Positions 16,462 through 26,977 of a stretch of 32,275 nucleotides of DNA are shown here, in pieces. The DNA is from Gemmatimonadota bacterium (GTDB lineage Bacteria > Gemmatimonadota > Gemmatimonadetes > Gemmatimonadales > Gemmatimonadaceae). Under the pieces are notes generated by a model. The model had not been told where the DNA came from, made no database searches, and saw only the letters and a program-made list of their open reading frames with translations. The DNA lies in the NCBI GenBank assembly GCA_003221805.1, contig QHUA01000004.1:7982-40256 (forward strand), given 5' to 3'. A program made the position numbers and the translations under genes. How positions within the stretch are numbered: position 1 is the stretch's first letter; each line of letters opens with the position of its first letter.

Positions 16462-16898
16462 GCGAGACGATTCCAATAGCTTCGGATCATGCAGGAGTCG
16501 AGATGAAGGATCGACTCGTGTCCGAGTTGAAGAAGATGGGCTACACCCCCGACGATCTTGGCAGCAAGGACGCCAATCAACCCGATGATTATCCAGACTT
16601 TGGTCACCCGGTCGCGAGGGAGATTTCGGAGGGGAAGGCGAAGCGCGGGATTCTCCTCTGCGGCAGCGGAGTGGGCATGGACATCGTCGCCAACCGGTAT
16701 CCAGGCGTTCGGGCCGCGCTGGCGTGGGAACCGGAGATTGGCGAACTATCGCGGAGGCACAACGACTCGAATGTTCTTGTCCTTCCGGCGAGGTTCATGA
16801 GTGACGAGGAAGGGGTCCAGACAATGAAGGCGTGGCTGAATGCTAAATTCGAGGGCGGACGCCACGAACGGCGGGTCAAGAAAATCGATGAGAAGTAA
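16458..16898 (+). CDS. rpiB: ribose-5-phosphate isomerase B
   Basis: This 146-residue cytosolic enzyme interconverts ribose 5-phosphate and ribulose 5-phosphate. It has the family signatures SDHAG (residues 9-13), the active-site Cys C68 in LLCGSGVGMDIVAN, and the RRHNDSNVL segment with the phosphate-site His. The ATG overlaps the stop of the amino acid dehydrogenase (ATGA). Related LacA/B-type galactose-6-phosphate isomerases share the fold, but the single-gene context and the following serine hydroxymethyltransferase favour RpiB. Pairing of rpiB with glyA occurs in other bacteria. Confidence 0.92.
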   Translation: MSETIPIASDHAGVEMKDRLVSELKKMGYTPDDLGSKDANQPDDYPDFGHPVAREISEGKAKRGILLCGSGVGMDIVANRYPGVRAALAWEPEIGELSRRHNDSNVLVLPARFMSDEEGVQTMKAWLNAKFEGGRHERRVKKIDEK

Positions 16899-16967
16899 GC
16901 CCCGACTACAGGACAGATGATGCCGCAGACAACAGAAGCTCCAACAAAATCCATCTCCAGGAGCGCC

Positions 16968-18233
16968 ATGCCGGAGGGCCGGCTGGCAACGTCAGATCCG
17001 GAGGTCGCGCGCATCATCGATCTCGAGGTCGATCGGCAGAGGCACGGCCTCGAGCTGATAGCCAGCGAGAATTTCGTGTCGGCTGCCGTGCTGGAGGCGA
17101 TGGGCACACCGCTCACCAACAAGTACGCCGAGGGTTTGCCCGGCAAACGCTACTACGGTGGCTGCGAGTTCGTAGACATGGTAGAGCAGCTCGCCATCGA
17201 CCGGCTGAAGAAACTTTTCGACGCCGAGCACGCCAACGTTCAGGCGCATTCGGGCGCTCAGGCGAACGCAGCGGTCTACCTCGCGTTCCTCAAGCCTGGC
17301 GATGTCGTGCTCGGCCTCGATCTCTCGCAGGGAGGACACCTCACCCACGGCTCACCCGTCAACTTCTCGGGACTCCTCTATCACGCCATTCACTACGGCG
17401 TGGGTGATGACGGCCGCATCGATTACGCGCGGATGCAGCAGATCGCGCGTGAGCAGAAGCCAAAGCTGATCATCGCCGGAGCCAGCGCCTACGCGCGAAT
17501 CATCGAGTTCGAGCCGTTCGCCGAAGTAGCGCGCGAGATCGGTGCGAAATTCGTGGTGGACATGGCCCACTTTGCCGGCCTTGTCGCGACCGGGTTCCAT
17601 CCTTCACCCGTTCCCCATGCCGACGCGGTGACGAGCACCACCCACAAGACTCTGCGGGGTCCGCGAGGCGGTCTCATCCTCTGCAAAGAGGAGCACGCCA
17701 AGGTCGTCGACAAGGCGATGTTTCCAGGAACGCAAGGTGGTCCGCTGGAGCACATCATCGCCGCCAAAGCGGTGGCGTTCAAGGAAGCCCTGGAGCCATC
17801 GTTCAAGGACTATTGCGGGCAGATCGTGCGCAACGCGCAGACCCTCGCCAACGCGTTGATCGAGCATGGCTTCAACGTCGTCTCAGGTGGGACCGACAAC
17901 CATCTCATGCTCGTCGACCTGCGCAACAAGAACGTCACCGGCAAAGTGGCGGAGAAGGCGCTCGACGCCGCCGGCATCACGGTGAACAAGAACACGGTGC
18001 CGAAAGAGACACAGTCGCCCTTTGTCACCAGTGGCATCCGGATAGGAACGCCGGCCGTGACCACGCGCGGGATGAAGGAGCCAGAGATGGAGCGAATAGC
18101 TGCGCTCATCGACCGGGTGATAACAAGTGCTGGTGACGCAGCGGTCGCGTCGTCAGTCAGAGAGGAAGTACTTGACTTGACGAATCGCTTTCCACTCTAC
18201 AAATCCTTCCCGTCAATGGCGGAAAAAAAGTAG
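16968..18233 (+). CDS. glyA: serine hydroxymethyltransferase
   Basis: This PLP enzyme converts serine and tetrahydrofolate to glycine and 5,10-methylene-tetrahydrofolate. The track ORF begins at 16917, but a strong AGGAG sits about six bases before the internal ATG at 16968. That start gives the usual N-terminus ([17 protein letters not shown]) and 421 residues, so I prefer it. Hallmarks are [27 protein letters not shown], the [10 protein letters not shown] segment and the PLP lysine K227 (numbering from 16968) in [14 protein letters not shown]. The later VTTRGMKE segment is also typical. The 17-codon extension from 16917 has only a weak ribosome site but cannot be excluded. Confidence 0.96.
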   Translation: MPEGRLATSDPEVARIIDLEVDRQRHGLELIASENFVSAAVLEAMGTPLTNKYAEGLPGKRYYGGCEFVDMVEQLAIDRLKKLFDAEHANVQAHSGAQANAAVYLAFLKPGDVVLGLDLSQGGHLTHGSPVNFSGLLYHAIHYGVGDDGRIDYARMQQIAREQKPKLIIAGASAYARIIEFEPFAEVAREIGAKFVVDMAHFAGLVATGFHPSPVPHADAVTSTTHKTLRGPRGGLILCKEEHAKVVDKAMFPGTQGGPLEHIIAAKAVAFKEALEPSFKDYCGQIVRNAQTLANALIEHGFNVVSGGTDNHLMLVDLRNKNVTGKVAEKALDAAGITVNKNTVPKETQSPFVTSGIRIGTPAVTTRGMKEPEMERIAALIDRVITSAGDAAVASSVREEVLDLTNRFPLYKSFPSMAEKK

Positions 18234-18236
18234 AAA

Positions 18237-18623
18237 ATGGCTGAGCTGGCATTTCGCGAAGGGATCATGGACCGGATTCGCATCCGGGAGCCGCGTTTTC
18301 ACGAGCAGGCGTATTTGTTCGTGCTCTCGGCTCTCGAGATGTGTCAGGCCCAGCTGACGGTGAGACGTCACATCACCGGCATCGAGCTCGCCCATTCCTG
18401 CCGCGAGCTCGCGCTCGAGCGCTACGGCGTGATGGCGCGCATCGTCCTCGAGCACTGGGGCATTTCTACCACCGCCGACATCGGCGACATCGTCTTCTGC
18501 CTGGTCGATCTCGGCTTTTTACTCAGCCAGCCCCAGGACACCCGGGACGAGTTCGTCGATGTGTTCGACTTCGACCTGGCCTTCGAGCGCGACTACCCCT
18601 GGAACTGCGCGCAACAAGCGTAG
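18237..18623 (+). CDS. Minf_1886 family protein, unknown function
   Basis: This 128-residue soluble protein is of a widespread but uncharacterised family that I recognise by its pattern: FHEQAYLFVLSALEM, RRHITGIELAHSCRELALERYG, MARIVLEHWGISTTADIGDIVF, and DTRDEFVDVFDF with an acidic end. It has no signal peptide or membrane segment. It starts three bases after the glyA stop and lies 18 bases before nnr, so it is inside the operon. Its repeated association with housekeeping genes suggests a basic cytosolic role. No activity can be assigned. Confidence 0.85.
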   Translation: MAELAFREGIMDRIRIREPRFHEQAYLFVLSALEMCQAQLTVRRHITGIELAHSCRELALERYGVMARIVLEHWGISTTADIGDIVFCLVDLGFLLSQPQDTRDEFVDVFDFDLAFERDYPWNCAQQA

Positions 18624-18641
18624 CTTCACCAACTCTGGCCA

Positions 18642-20183
18642 ATGCCCGTCTGGGTGATCGGCGCCAAAGAATCAGCGGAGCGCGATCGGGCAGCAATTGA
18701 AAGAGGAGTTCCTTCGCGCCAGCTAATGGAGCGCGCTGGAGCCGCTGCCGCGAGGGAGATCGAGCGCCGTTACTTCGAGCGGCTGCGCCAGGGCGCCACC
18801 GTATTCACCGGCCCGGGCAATAACGGCGGCGATGGTTGGGTTGTCGCCGGGAATCTGGCGAGATCCGGAGTCGAGGTGAGCGTAGTCGAGATCGGCCAGC
18901 CGAAATCGCCCGATGCGATCGCGCAGCGGGACGCAGCGATCAAATCGGTGTCACTGGTCGATTCTTCCCCTGAGGGCGTTCCGGTGGTTGTCGATGCTCT
19001 CCTTGGCACCGGCTTCGAGGGCGAGCCACGCGGCAAGATTGCCGAAGCCATCGCAACAATCAACCAACTGCACGCTCGAGAGGTGCGAGTTGCCGCTCTC
19101 GATTTGCCGAGTGGCCTCGATGCGACCACGGGCAGCCATGCGTTGTGCGTTGTCGCTGACGTCACCCTCAGCTTCGGGGGGATCAAGCGGGGTGCACTAC
19201 TGGCGAGAGATTGCTGCGGCGAGATCGTCGCCATCGACATTGGTCTGGATGAGGGATCGGGTTCACTGAAGCCGAAGTCCCGTCAGAGCCTGCCCGAGAT
19301 CGTCGACGCAAGCTTCGTTCAGGCCCGCATACCTCCAATTCAGTACGACGCCCACAAAGGAACGCGAAAACACCTGGCCATCGTCGGCGGCGGTAAGGGA
19401 ATGCCGGGTGCGGTGGTCCTTGCCGCCCGGGCTGCACTCAGAAGCGGGATTGGCCTCGTGCGAACACTGGTCGCGAAAGAGAACGTCAGCGCTGTTCTGG
19501 CTGCCGTTCCGTCGGTCCTCAATTCCGAATGGCCAACCACAAGCAATCAGATCAAGGCAGAAATCTCCAGTTGGGCTGATGCCGCCCTTATCGGCCCCGG
19601 ACTCGGCAAATCCAATGAGACCCGTGAGCTGGTCGAGCGCGTGCTCAGGGATTCGAAAATTCCAGTCGTGCTCGACGCCGACGCTCTCAACGTTTTCGAG
19701 GGCGACGCCAGATCCCTCGCTAAATTCCTCGCTGGACGCCAGGCGCTCGTTACTCCCCACGTTGCGGAGTTCGCCAGGCTCAGTGGGCTCGACGTGAAGA
19801 AAGTCATCGCCAATCGGTTCGACATTGGTGCCGACATTGCTCGGACGCTCAACGCTACGGTGCTGCTCAAAGGAGCCCCGACGGTGGTGTTCTCACCTCA
19901 GGGCGAGCGATGGGTCATCGCCCGCGGCACCGCTGCGCTCGGAACCGGCGGCAGCGGCGACTTGCTTGGCGGGATTGCCGGAACTTTGCTCGCGCAGGTG
20001 GGAGACGCGATGACCGCGGCGTGTTGCGCCGCCTGGGTTCATGGACGCGCTGCTGAATTCTGCGAATACATCCGGGGTACCACGCTCGAGGATGTTCTGT
20101 ACGCTCTGCCTCGCGCCTGGAACGATCCCGAGTTGGAGCCGGAACCACCAGTGTTGACCACGCTGCCCGCGGTGGCGCCATGA
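18642..20183 (+). CDS. nnr: bifunctional NAD(P)H-hydrate epimerase / ADP-dependent NAD(P)H-hydrate dehydratase
   Basis: This 513-residue two-domain enzyme repairs hydrated NADH and NADPH. The N-terminal epimerase domain (about 1-215, YjeF_N/NnrE) shows SRQLMERAG and the nucleotide-site loop TGPGNNGGDGWVVAGNL. The C-terminal dehydratase domain (about 230-500, NnrD, a ribokinase-like fold) shows HKGTRKHLAIVGGGKGMPGA, VLDADALN, VTPHVAEFARL and the catalytic GTGGSGDLLGGI. The fused form is about the normal size for bacterial Nnr. The stop overlaps the thiL start (ATGA). Some bacteria have tsaE after nnr, but here thiL follows. Confidence 0.95.
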   Translation: MPVWVIGAKESAERDRAAIERGVPSRQLMERAGAAAAREIERRYFERLRQGATVFTGPGNNGGDGWVVAGNLARSGVEVSVVEIGQPKSPDAIAQRDAAIKSVSLVDSSPEGVPVVVDALLGTGFEGEPRGKIAEAIATINQLHAREVRVAALDLPSGLDATTGSHALCVVADVTLSFGGIKRGALLARDCCGEIVAIDIGLDEGSGSLKPKSRQSLPEIVDASFVQARIPPIQYDAHKGTRKHLAIVGGGKGMPGAVVLAARAALRSGIGLVRTLVAKENVSAVLAAVPSVLNSEWPTTSNQIKAEISSWADAALIGPGLGKSNETRELVERVLRDSKIPVVLDADALNVFEGDARSLAKFLAGRQALVTPHVAEFARLSGLDVKKVIANRFDIGADIARTLNATVLLKGAPTVVFSPQGERWVIARGTAALGTGGSGDLLGGIAGTLLAQVGDAMTAACCAAWVHGRAAEFCEYIRGTTLEDVLYALPRAWNDPELEPEPPVLTTLPAVAP

Positions 20184-21130
20184 CCGACAAACCCAGCAAT
20201 GGCCGAAACATCGAGCTTGGTCCCGGCAAGGAATTCGATCTCGTCCGCACACTCCTCGCCGAGTGGGGGAAGTCGGCGCAGAGAATCGGTGACGACGCGG
20301 CCGTGCTCGAAGTTCCGCCCGGTCAGCGACTCGTCGTCACGACCGACACGTCGGTGGAAGGGGTTCATTTCCGCCGTGAATGGCTCAATCACTTCGAGAT
20401 CGGATACCGCGCAACGGCAGCGTCACTGAGTGATCTTGCCGCGATGGGTGCGCGTCCAATCGGAGTGGTGATTGCACTTACGCTTCCCGAAGCTGATCGT
20501 CACGAGGCTCGTGAGCTGGCGATAGGTATTCGGGATGGCGCATTGGCCGTGATGTGCCCGATCGTCGGTGGAGATCTCTCGTCCGGGAAAGTCCTCTCGC
20601 TGACGATAACTGCCTTAGGTAGCGTCGCTCGACCGCTCTCCCGCGCCGGGGCGAAGGTGGGTGATCGCGTATACGTCACCGGGGTTCTTGGCGGCCCCGC
20701 TGCGGCGGTGCGCGCCTGGGAGGCCGCCAGAGAACCGACGGAAAGAGATCGAGCCCGGTTTGCGCATCCAATTCCCAGAGTGGACGCGGCGATCGGGCTG
20801 GCTGCGCGCGGCGCTTCCTCGGCGATCGATATCTCCGACGGTCTCACCGCGGATCTGGCGCACGTGGCCGCGGCGAGCAAAGTCCGCATCCAGATCGACG
20901 CCGATAGAATTCCGCACGTGGATGGTGTATCTGCGATGGAAGCTGCCGGCGCCGGCGAGGAGTACGAAATCGTTGTCACGGCTCCGAACATCGATACGCG
21001 CCGGTTCACCGAGGAGTTCGGCCTGGAGCTGACAGAGATCGGGCGCGTTGTTGCCGGTCCTCCAGCCGTGGAGCTGTCGCAGGCGGGTATTCGAGTCAGC
21101 GCTCCAGACGGCTTCGATCACTTCCGATAG
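20180..21130 (+). CDS. thiL: thiamine-monophosphate kinase
   Basis: This 316-residue PurM/AIR-synthase-like kinase makes thiamine diphosphate from thiamine monophosphate and ATP. Motifs are KSAQRIGDDAAVLEV, TTDTSVEGVHFRREW (metal and phosphate binding), SDLAAMGARPIG, the VGGDLS motif, and AIDISDGLTADLAH. It is translationally coupled to nnr by an ATGA overlap and ends two bases before plsC. No other thiamine genes are in the window, so it stands apart from the rest of the pathway. Confidence 0.94.
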   Translation: MTDKPSNGRNIELGPGKEFDLVRTLLAEWGKSAQRIGDDAAVLEVPPGQRLVVTTDTSVEGVHFRREWLNHFEIGYRATAASLSDLAAMGARPIGVVIALTLPEADRHEARELAIGIRDGALAVMCPIVGGDLSSGKVLSLTITALGSVARPLSRAGAKVGDRVYVTGVLGGPAAAVRAWEAAREPTERDRARFAHPIPRVDAAIGLAARGASSAIDISDGLTADLAHVAAASKVRIQIDADRIPHVDGVSAMEAAGAGEEYEIVVTAPNIDTRRFTEEFGLELTEIGRVVAGPPAVELSQAGIRVSAPDGFDHFR

Positions 21131-21132
21131 AA

Positions 21133-23251
<2,119 letters not shown>

Positions 23252-23254
23252 GCG

Positions 23255-23554
23255 ATGAGGCGATTCGTTTGGTGGGCGCTCATTCTTGGCGCATTGTTCT
23301 TCGCGGCGCAGGGCGGTGAATACAGCACGCGTGACCTGTTCGTCCTGAGCTCACGGACGCGCAAGCTGACCCACGAAGTCGATTCGCTGCAACGTCAGGT
23401 CGATTCGCTTGGTCGATTCCTGAAGTTGGTGAGGAGCGACAGCGCGACGCAGGAGCGCATCGCGCGCGAGGAGTTCGGGATGGTGCGCGGTGATAAGGAG
23501 ATCCTTTACCGCTTCGGTGAGGATCCTGGGTCTACCGGCGGGAAATCGCGATGA
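23255..23554 (+). CDS. FtsB/DivIC-type septum formation initiator
   Basis: This 99-residue single-pass inner-membrane protein resembles the cell-division protein FtsB/DivIC. It has a short cytoplasmic N-terminus, a membrane helix (about residues 4-20), then a periplasmic coiled coil (KLTHEVDSLQRQVDSLGRFL, about 37-56) and the family's C-terminal ERIAREEFGMVRGDKEILYRF segment. It partners FtsL and FtsQ in the divisome. It lies three bases after eno and 18 bases before tRNA-fMet. The short length and the REEFGMV motif make the assignment fairly safe. Confidence 0.88.
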   Translation: MRRFVWWALILGALFFAAQGGEYSTRDLFVLSSRTRKLTHEVDSLQRQVDSLGRFLKLVRSDSATQERIAREEFGMVRGDKEILYRFGEDPGSTGGKSR

Positions 23555-23572
23555 TTAGCTTTGGTGTCTCAT

Positions 23573-23646
<74 letters not shown>

Positions 23647-23650
23647 CTTG

Positions 23651-23684
23651 CGAGCAGGCCGGCCTGAGAGGGCCGGCCTGCTCG
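23651..23684 (+). terminator. perfect 14-bp hairpin downstream of tRNA-fMet
   Basis: CGAGCAGGCCGGCC is followed by the six-base loop TGAGAG and its exact reverse complement. It begins four bases after the tRNA end. The downstream bases (TTATCTGAAAGTTT) are only moderately T-rich, so it could be a weak intrinsic terminator, a 3'-end processing or protection hairpin, or a bound palindrome. The stem is certain; the terminator role is inferred. Confidence 0.55.
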
Positions 23685-23698
23685 TTATCTGAAAGTTT

Positions 23699-23794
23699 AA
23701 ATACCCACTCTCGCTCGTAGCTCGCAATAGCTCGCGGTAGTTCGCAGTAGTTCGCAGCGGGTTTAGCACGAACTGCGAGCTAAAGTGGGTATTT
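23699..23794. repeat. 96-base palindromic element with internal 10-bp tandem repeats
   Basis: Perfect 11-base terminal inverted repeats (AAATACCCACT at 23699-23709 and AGTGGGTATTT at 23784-23794) enclose four back-to-back 10-mers of consensus TAGYTCGCRR (23718-23757). The unit TAGCTCGCA also recurs inverted (TGCGAGCTA, 23774-23782), so the whole element can fold into one long arm. It has no coding potential and lies between two tRNA genes. It may be a REP/MITE-like dispersed element or a regulatory fold. I cannot tell whether other copies exist. Confidence 0.7.
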
Positions 23795-23816
23795 TCACGT
23801 CGAGTTCACAGCACGA

Positions 23817-23890
23817 GGCTGGGTAGCTCAGCTGGTTAGAGCACGGCACTCATAATGCCGGGGTCGGGAGTTCGAGTCTCCCCCCAGCTA
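23817..23890 (+). tRNA. elongator tRNA-Met (anticodon CAT)
   Basis: This is a 74-base cloverleaf. The acceptor GGCTGGG pairs with CCCAGCT (G-U at 1-72), the D arm is AGCTCAGCTGGTTAGAGCA, and the anticodon stem-loop is CGGCA-CTCATAA-TGCCG. The variable region is GGGTC and the T arm GGGAG-TTCGAGT-CTCCC. It lacks the initiator's three G-C pairs. The CAT anticodon could also mark tRNA-Ile2 (modified to lysidine), but the D loop and variable region match elongator Met better. Confidence 0.9.
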
Positions 23891-23902
23891 CTCCTCGAAA
23901 AT

Positions 23903-23938
23903 AAAAAAGCCCCGCCAATAAAACGGCGGGGCTTTTTT
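23903..23938. terminator. bidirectional intrinsic terminator
   Basis: An A6 run, the stem GCCCCGCC, an eight-base loop (AATAAAAC), the stem GGCGGGGC, and a T6 run. The symmetric A and T tracts make it work from both strands. It closes the tRNA transcript on the plus strand and the OmpA-like gene on the minus strand, whose stop is 12 bases further on. Confidence 0.93.
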
Positions 23939-23949
23939 CGCTCAGGAGA

Positions 23950-24522
23950 TTAGAAGCCGGACAGAATCACGAACTCGTCGCGGCGATTTTTGGAGCGGCA
24001 ATCCTCGTCGCGGCTCGTCGTGCAGGCCGGACGCTCTTCGCCGTATCCAACGATCTTCAGCCGCGAGGCGTCGATCCCGCGATCGGTGAAGTAACGATTA
24101 ACGGTCGCCGCCCGCCGCTCGCTCAACGCGAGGTTGTATTCGTCCGATCCGCTGTCGTCGGCGTTGCCTTCGATGCGAACGCGAACGCTTGCGTTGCGCT
24201 GCAGCACATCGACCTTCTGGTCGAGTGACCGCGTTCCTTCTTCGGAGATGTCGGCGCGATCGAACTGGAAGTAAATAGGTTCTCTCATCGCCGCCTGATC
24301 ACCGGCTGCGGATCTGGACCGCGTGGCGGCCTCGCGTTCCTTTGCATCGTCTGCATCCGAGTGGAGCTTGGCATTCTCACGGTTGGCTGCATCTATCGCA
24401 GCACGGTCCGCGGAAGTCGTCGTCGTCGGCGTCGGAGCCGCTGCGACCTTGTGTCGTGAGCAAGCGCTGCTCAGCGCCGCAATCGACAATAGAGAAATCG
24501 AAAGAATTGTTTTGCTACGCAT
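23950..24522 (-). CDS. OmpA/Pal-like peptidoglycan-associated lipoprotein
   Basis: The track ORF reaches 24594, but the signal peptide begins at the internal ATG at 24522 (MRSKTILSISLLSIAALSSAC), giving 190 residues. C21 is the likely lipidated cysteine, though the lipobox SSAC is imperfect. Residues of about 30-70 are an Ala/Asp/Arg-rich, probably helical linker. Residues of about 80-190 are the OmpA domain, with YFQFDRADIS, the peptidoglycan-binding DSGSDEYNLALSERRA, and KIVGYGEERP followed by KNRRDEFV. It would sit in the outer membrane and hold peptidoglycan, as Pal does. No tol genes are adjacent, so Pal versus a general OmpA-like lipoprotein is open. Confidence 0.9.
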   Translation of the reverse strand: MRSKTILSISLLSIAALSSACSRHKVAAAPTPTTTTSADRAAIDAANRENAKLHSDADDAKEREAATRSRSAAGDQAAMREPIYFQFDRADISEEGTRSLDQKVDVLQRNASVRVRIEGNADDSGSDEYNLALSERRAATVNRYFTDRGIDASRLKIVGYGEERPACTTSRDEDCRSKNRRDEFVILSGF

Positions 24523-24673
24523 GTCCCCATTCACTGTGAAGATTCGTTTACAGGACGATCGTAACCTTCGGATGGCTACGCCTCGTCTTAACATTCTTTT
24601 TACACCCCCGATTGGTGCGCTTAACTCCTGCAGGCGCTATCGTCATGACAACGACAGCTAAGCCGGTAATATT

Positions 24674-26329
24674 GTGCGAATGCGCTCAGCCTTGGGATTT
24701 GTCGTCGTCTTGAACGGCACGCTTGTGCTGGCTCAAGAGCCGCAGCCATGCACGACCTACCGATCTGAAGTCACCCTCGGCGCGCTTTCCGGGCATCGCA
24801 TCGACTCCATCGTCGTCGAGACCGGCAGTCCGAATCTCGGCAGAGCCGGCCGCGCCATCGCCAGGCTACACGTTCGTTCACGGCCGGAGATAATTCGGCG
24901 CGAGCTGCTTTTTGCCGTCGGTGATAGCGTGGATACCCTGCGCGTTGCGGAATCGCTGCGCCGACTGCGCAAGCTACAGTTCCTGGAAAGCGCGCACGTT
25001 GAAGGGCGCCAATGTGCGAGTCCGACCGGTGAGGCGCTCTCACTCCATGTCGTAACCCGCGATTCCTGGACGACGCGGCCCGACATAAAAACCGGCACGT
25101 CGCCTCGGGTGGGACTATCGGAGCACAATCTTCTTGGTACCGGACAGACCTTTGCCCTGAGCCTTGTTTCGCATAACCGCTCGCTCGGTGCCGGAGTCTC
25201 CACCTACGACGCTTTTGGATTCGGCACCGGTATGACAACGCGCGCGCAATACCAGCGCTATTACGAGGGAGTCATCCGGGGCCTCTCCCTGGCGCGGCGT
25301 CAATCGAGCGTGGCCGATCCTTGGCGGGCCGAGGCGGATTTCTGGGATCAGAGTTACGAGCCAAAGCCTCTTGGTAGCGAGCAGATAGAGAGAACTGGCG
25401 CGAACCTCCTCGCCGGAATTCGAGCTGGCCCGGCTACATCCAGCCACATTATCTATCTGCTCGGCGGCGTCGAAGCCGAGCATACCTCTCTTGCCGCTTC
25501 TCAGCAGGCACAGGTCCTCGGCCCGATCCGCATCGATCGGCGCTTCATGGGGCCGCAAGTTGGTCTCTCTGCGGTGGCGGGTAGCTACGACACTCTGACC
25601 TGGATGCTCGCCGGCGGCTCCGTCGTCGACGTTCCCCGAACAGTCGAAGGCGAGATTGTTGTTGGCTTCGGCAAGGGCACGATATCGTCAGTCGACGCCG
25701 ATGGATCCGCGGAGGGTGTCCGACGGAGCTTGATGACCCACTATGACGCCTGGGTTGGGCGGGAATGGCTTCCCAGCCGCAGCACGCGAATCGTGACTGA
25801 CCTCTGGGCTTCTGGATACGAGGGAGACGATTGGCGCTCGACGCGTTTGCGCGGAGCAATCACCGCCGACCGCGCTGCAACCAATGGATTGTGGCAATTG
25901 ACGCTCGCCGCGGAGCAGTTGACCGATCCGGATCCCGATGTAAGAGCGCTCACAATTTTCGATCGGGCGCTACCGTTCGTCCCTTCGACGGTGCGATTGG
26001 CTGAATCAGCCCTGACGATGTCGCTTGACCGTACCAGACACATTCACCAATTGGGGTCTTCGTACGAGCTGGATGGATCTGTCTTCGGTGCGCTATCCAA
26101 GCGATGGGACCCAGCTTCGACCACTCCCACCGCCGAAGACTTCTCCGTTGGTGTAGTCGGTTTAAGCCTCGCCGTCGCGCCGCGTCGGGCAGGCCGTGCG
26201 ACGATTCGGCTCGACTACGGAGTTCCAGTCACTGCCGGACAAGGAATCCGTCGCACCCCACGCTTCGGCATAACTCTCATCCCGTGGCTCGAAACGGGTC
26301 GCCATCGCGACAAGAACGGTTCGTTCTAG
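24674..26329 (+). CDS. outer-membrane beta-barrel protein with one POTRA-like domain (BamA/TamA-like)
   Basis: The protein is 551 residues (GTG at 24674; an ATG two codons later is equally possible). A signal peptide (about 1-20, ending VLAQE) leads into a POTRA-like domain at about residues 40-110: IDSIVVETG, then RPEIIRRELLFAVGDSVDTLRVAESLRRLRKLQF. After RDSWTTRP the rest shows alternating beta-strand patterns with Tyr/Trp/Gly, as in outer-membrane barrels, and the last residue is Phe. BamA has five POTRA domains and about 800 residues, so this is a shorter relative or a member of a separate group. It is divergent from the OmpA-like gene. Function in outer-membrane assembly or transport is inferred from the fold. 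Confidence 0.7.
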   Translation: MRMRSALGFVVVLNGTLVLAQEPQPCTTYRSEVTLGALSGHRIDSIVVETGSPNLGRAGRAIARLHVRSRPEIIRRELLFAVGDSVDTLRVAESLRRLRKLQFLESAHVEGRQCASPTGEALSLHVVTRDSWTTRPDIKTGTSPRVGLSEHNLLGTGQTFALSLVSHNRSLGAGVSTYDAFGFGTGMTTRAQYQRYYEGVIRGLSLARRQSSVADPWRAEADFWDQSYEPKPLGSEQIERTGANLLAGIRAGPATSSHIIYLLGGVEAEHTSLAASQQAQVLGPIRIDRRFMGPQVGLSAVAGSYDTLTWMLAGGSVVDVPRTVEGEIVVGFGKGTISSVDADGSAEGVRRSLMTHYDAWVGREWLPSRSTRIVTDLWASGYEGDDWRSTRLRGAITADRAATNGLWQLTLAAEQLTDPDPDVRALTIFDRALPFVPSTVRLAESALTMSLDRTRHIHQLGSSYELDGSVFGALSKRWDPASTTPTAEDFSVGVVGLSLAVAPRRAGRATIRLDYGVPVTAGQGIRRTPRFGITLIPWLETGRHRDKNGSF

Positions 26330-26344
26330 CGGGCTACCGAGCGG

Positions 26345-26818
26345 CTACCGGAAGTAGCTCGCCATGTCGTAGTAATCAGTGAATCTTTTGATTTTTCCGT
26401 TATCGACTTCGGCGAACGACATCCCGCGACCTGATATCCGCTTGCTCGTTACTCGCTTGCCCGTCGGATCGGGTCCGCTGTAGGTGCCCGTCCACGTCCA
26501 CTCCAGAGCGACGTATTTTCCATCCTCCAGTGCGTTCGTGACGGCCCACTTGTAATCGGGCTCGGCCGCCGCTACACCGCGCATGAAGGTGATTATCGCC
26601 TTCGGCCCTGTTCCGCGAAAATTCTGGGCGACGTCTTCGTGAATGGCATCGGCGGTCAGGAGCGTATCGAGCGCGATCGTGTCGCGCTGGTTCCACGCGC
26701 GAACGTAGGCATCGACGACTTCCTTATCTCCTTCGACTGACTGTTTCTTCTGATAAACTGCGCAGGCGACTGCCGTTAGAACGAGGAGTGTTGCCGCGGC
26801 GGTAGACCATCTCGTCAT
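26345..26818 (-). CDS. exported NTF2-like/SnoaL-type protein
   Basis: The 157-residue protein has an N-terminal hydrophobic signal (TAAATLLVLTAVAC; the Cys may be lipidated, but the lipobox is poor). The remainder is an NTF2-like cone fold: VVDAYVRAWNQRDTIALDTLLTADAIHEDV, then the strands KYVALEWTWTGTY, GRGMSFAEVDNGKIKRFTDYYD. Family members include ketosteroid isomerases and many ligand-binding proteins, so no reaction can be named. It is convergent with the barrel gene (15 bases between stops) and divergent from the histidine kinase. Confidence 0.82.
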   Translation of the reverse strand: MTRWSTAAATLLVLTAVACAVYQKKQSVEGDKEVVDAYVRAWNQRDTIALDTLLTADAIHEDVAQNFRGTGPKAIITFMRGVAAAEPDYKWAVTNALEDGKYVALEWTWTGTYSGPDPTGKRVTSKRISGRGMSFAEVDNGKIKRFTDYYDMASYFR

Positions 26819-26977
26819 AGCGTCCTCTGAGGTGGGGGCCCCTCAAACCTCGTCGACCCTTTTTTCTTGCACAAGATCGAATTCTGGCATAAGGTGTTGA
26901 CGCGGTCCGCAGGAGGGGCGCGAACGTCTGGTTCGTGCCCCGACCATCACCGCCGAAGCTGCACATGAGAACCGTTC

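Noticed and set aside
23718-23757. Possible CRISPR array
   Set aside because: Units are 10 bases, directly abutting and without spacers; no cas genes are present.
23817-23890. tRNA-Ile2 (CAT anticodon) reading of the second tRNA
   Set aside because: D loop and variable region resemble elongator tRNA-Met; lysidine-type identity elements are not evident, though sequence alone is not decisive.
26867-26889. Possible promoter TTGCAC-17-TAAGGT before the histidine kinase
   Set aside because: The -10 matches consensus at only half its positions, so it cannot be supported by eye.
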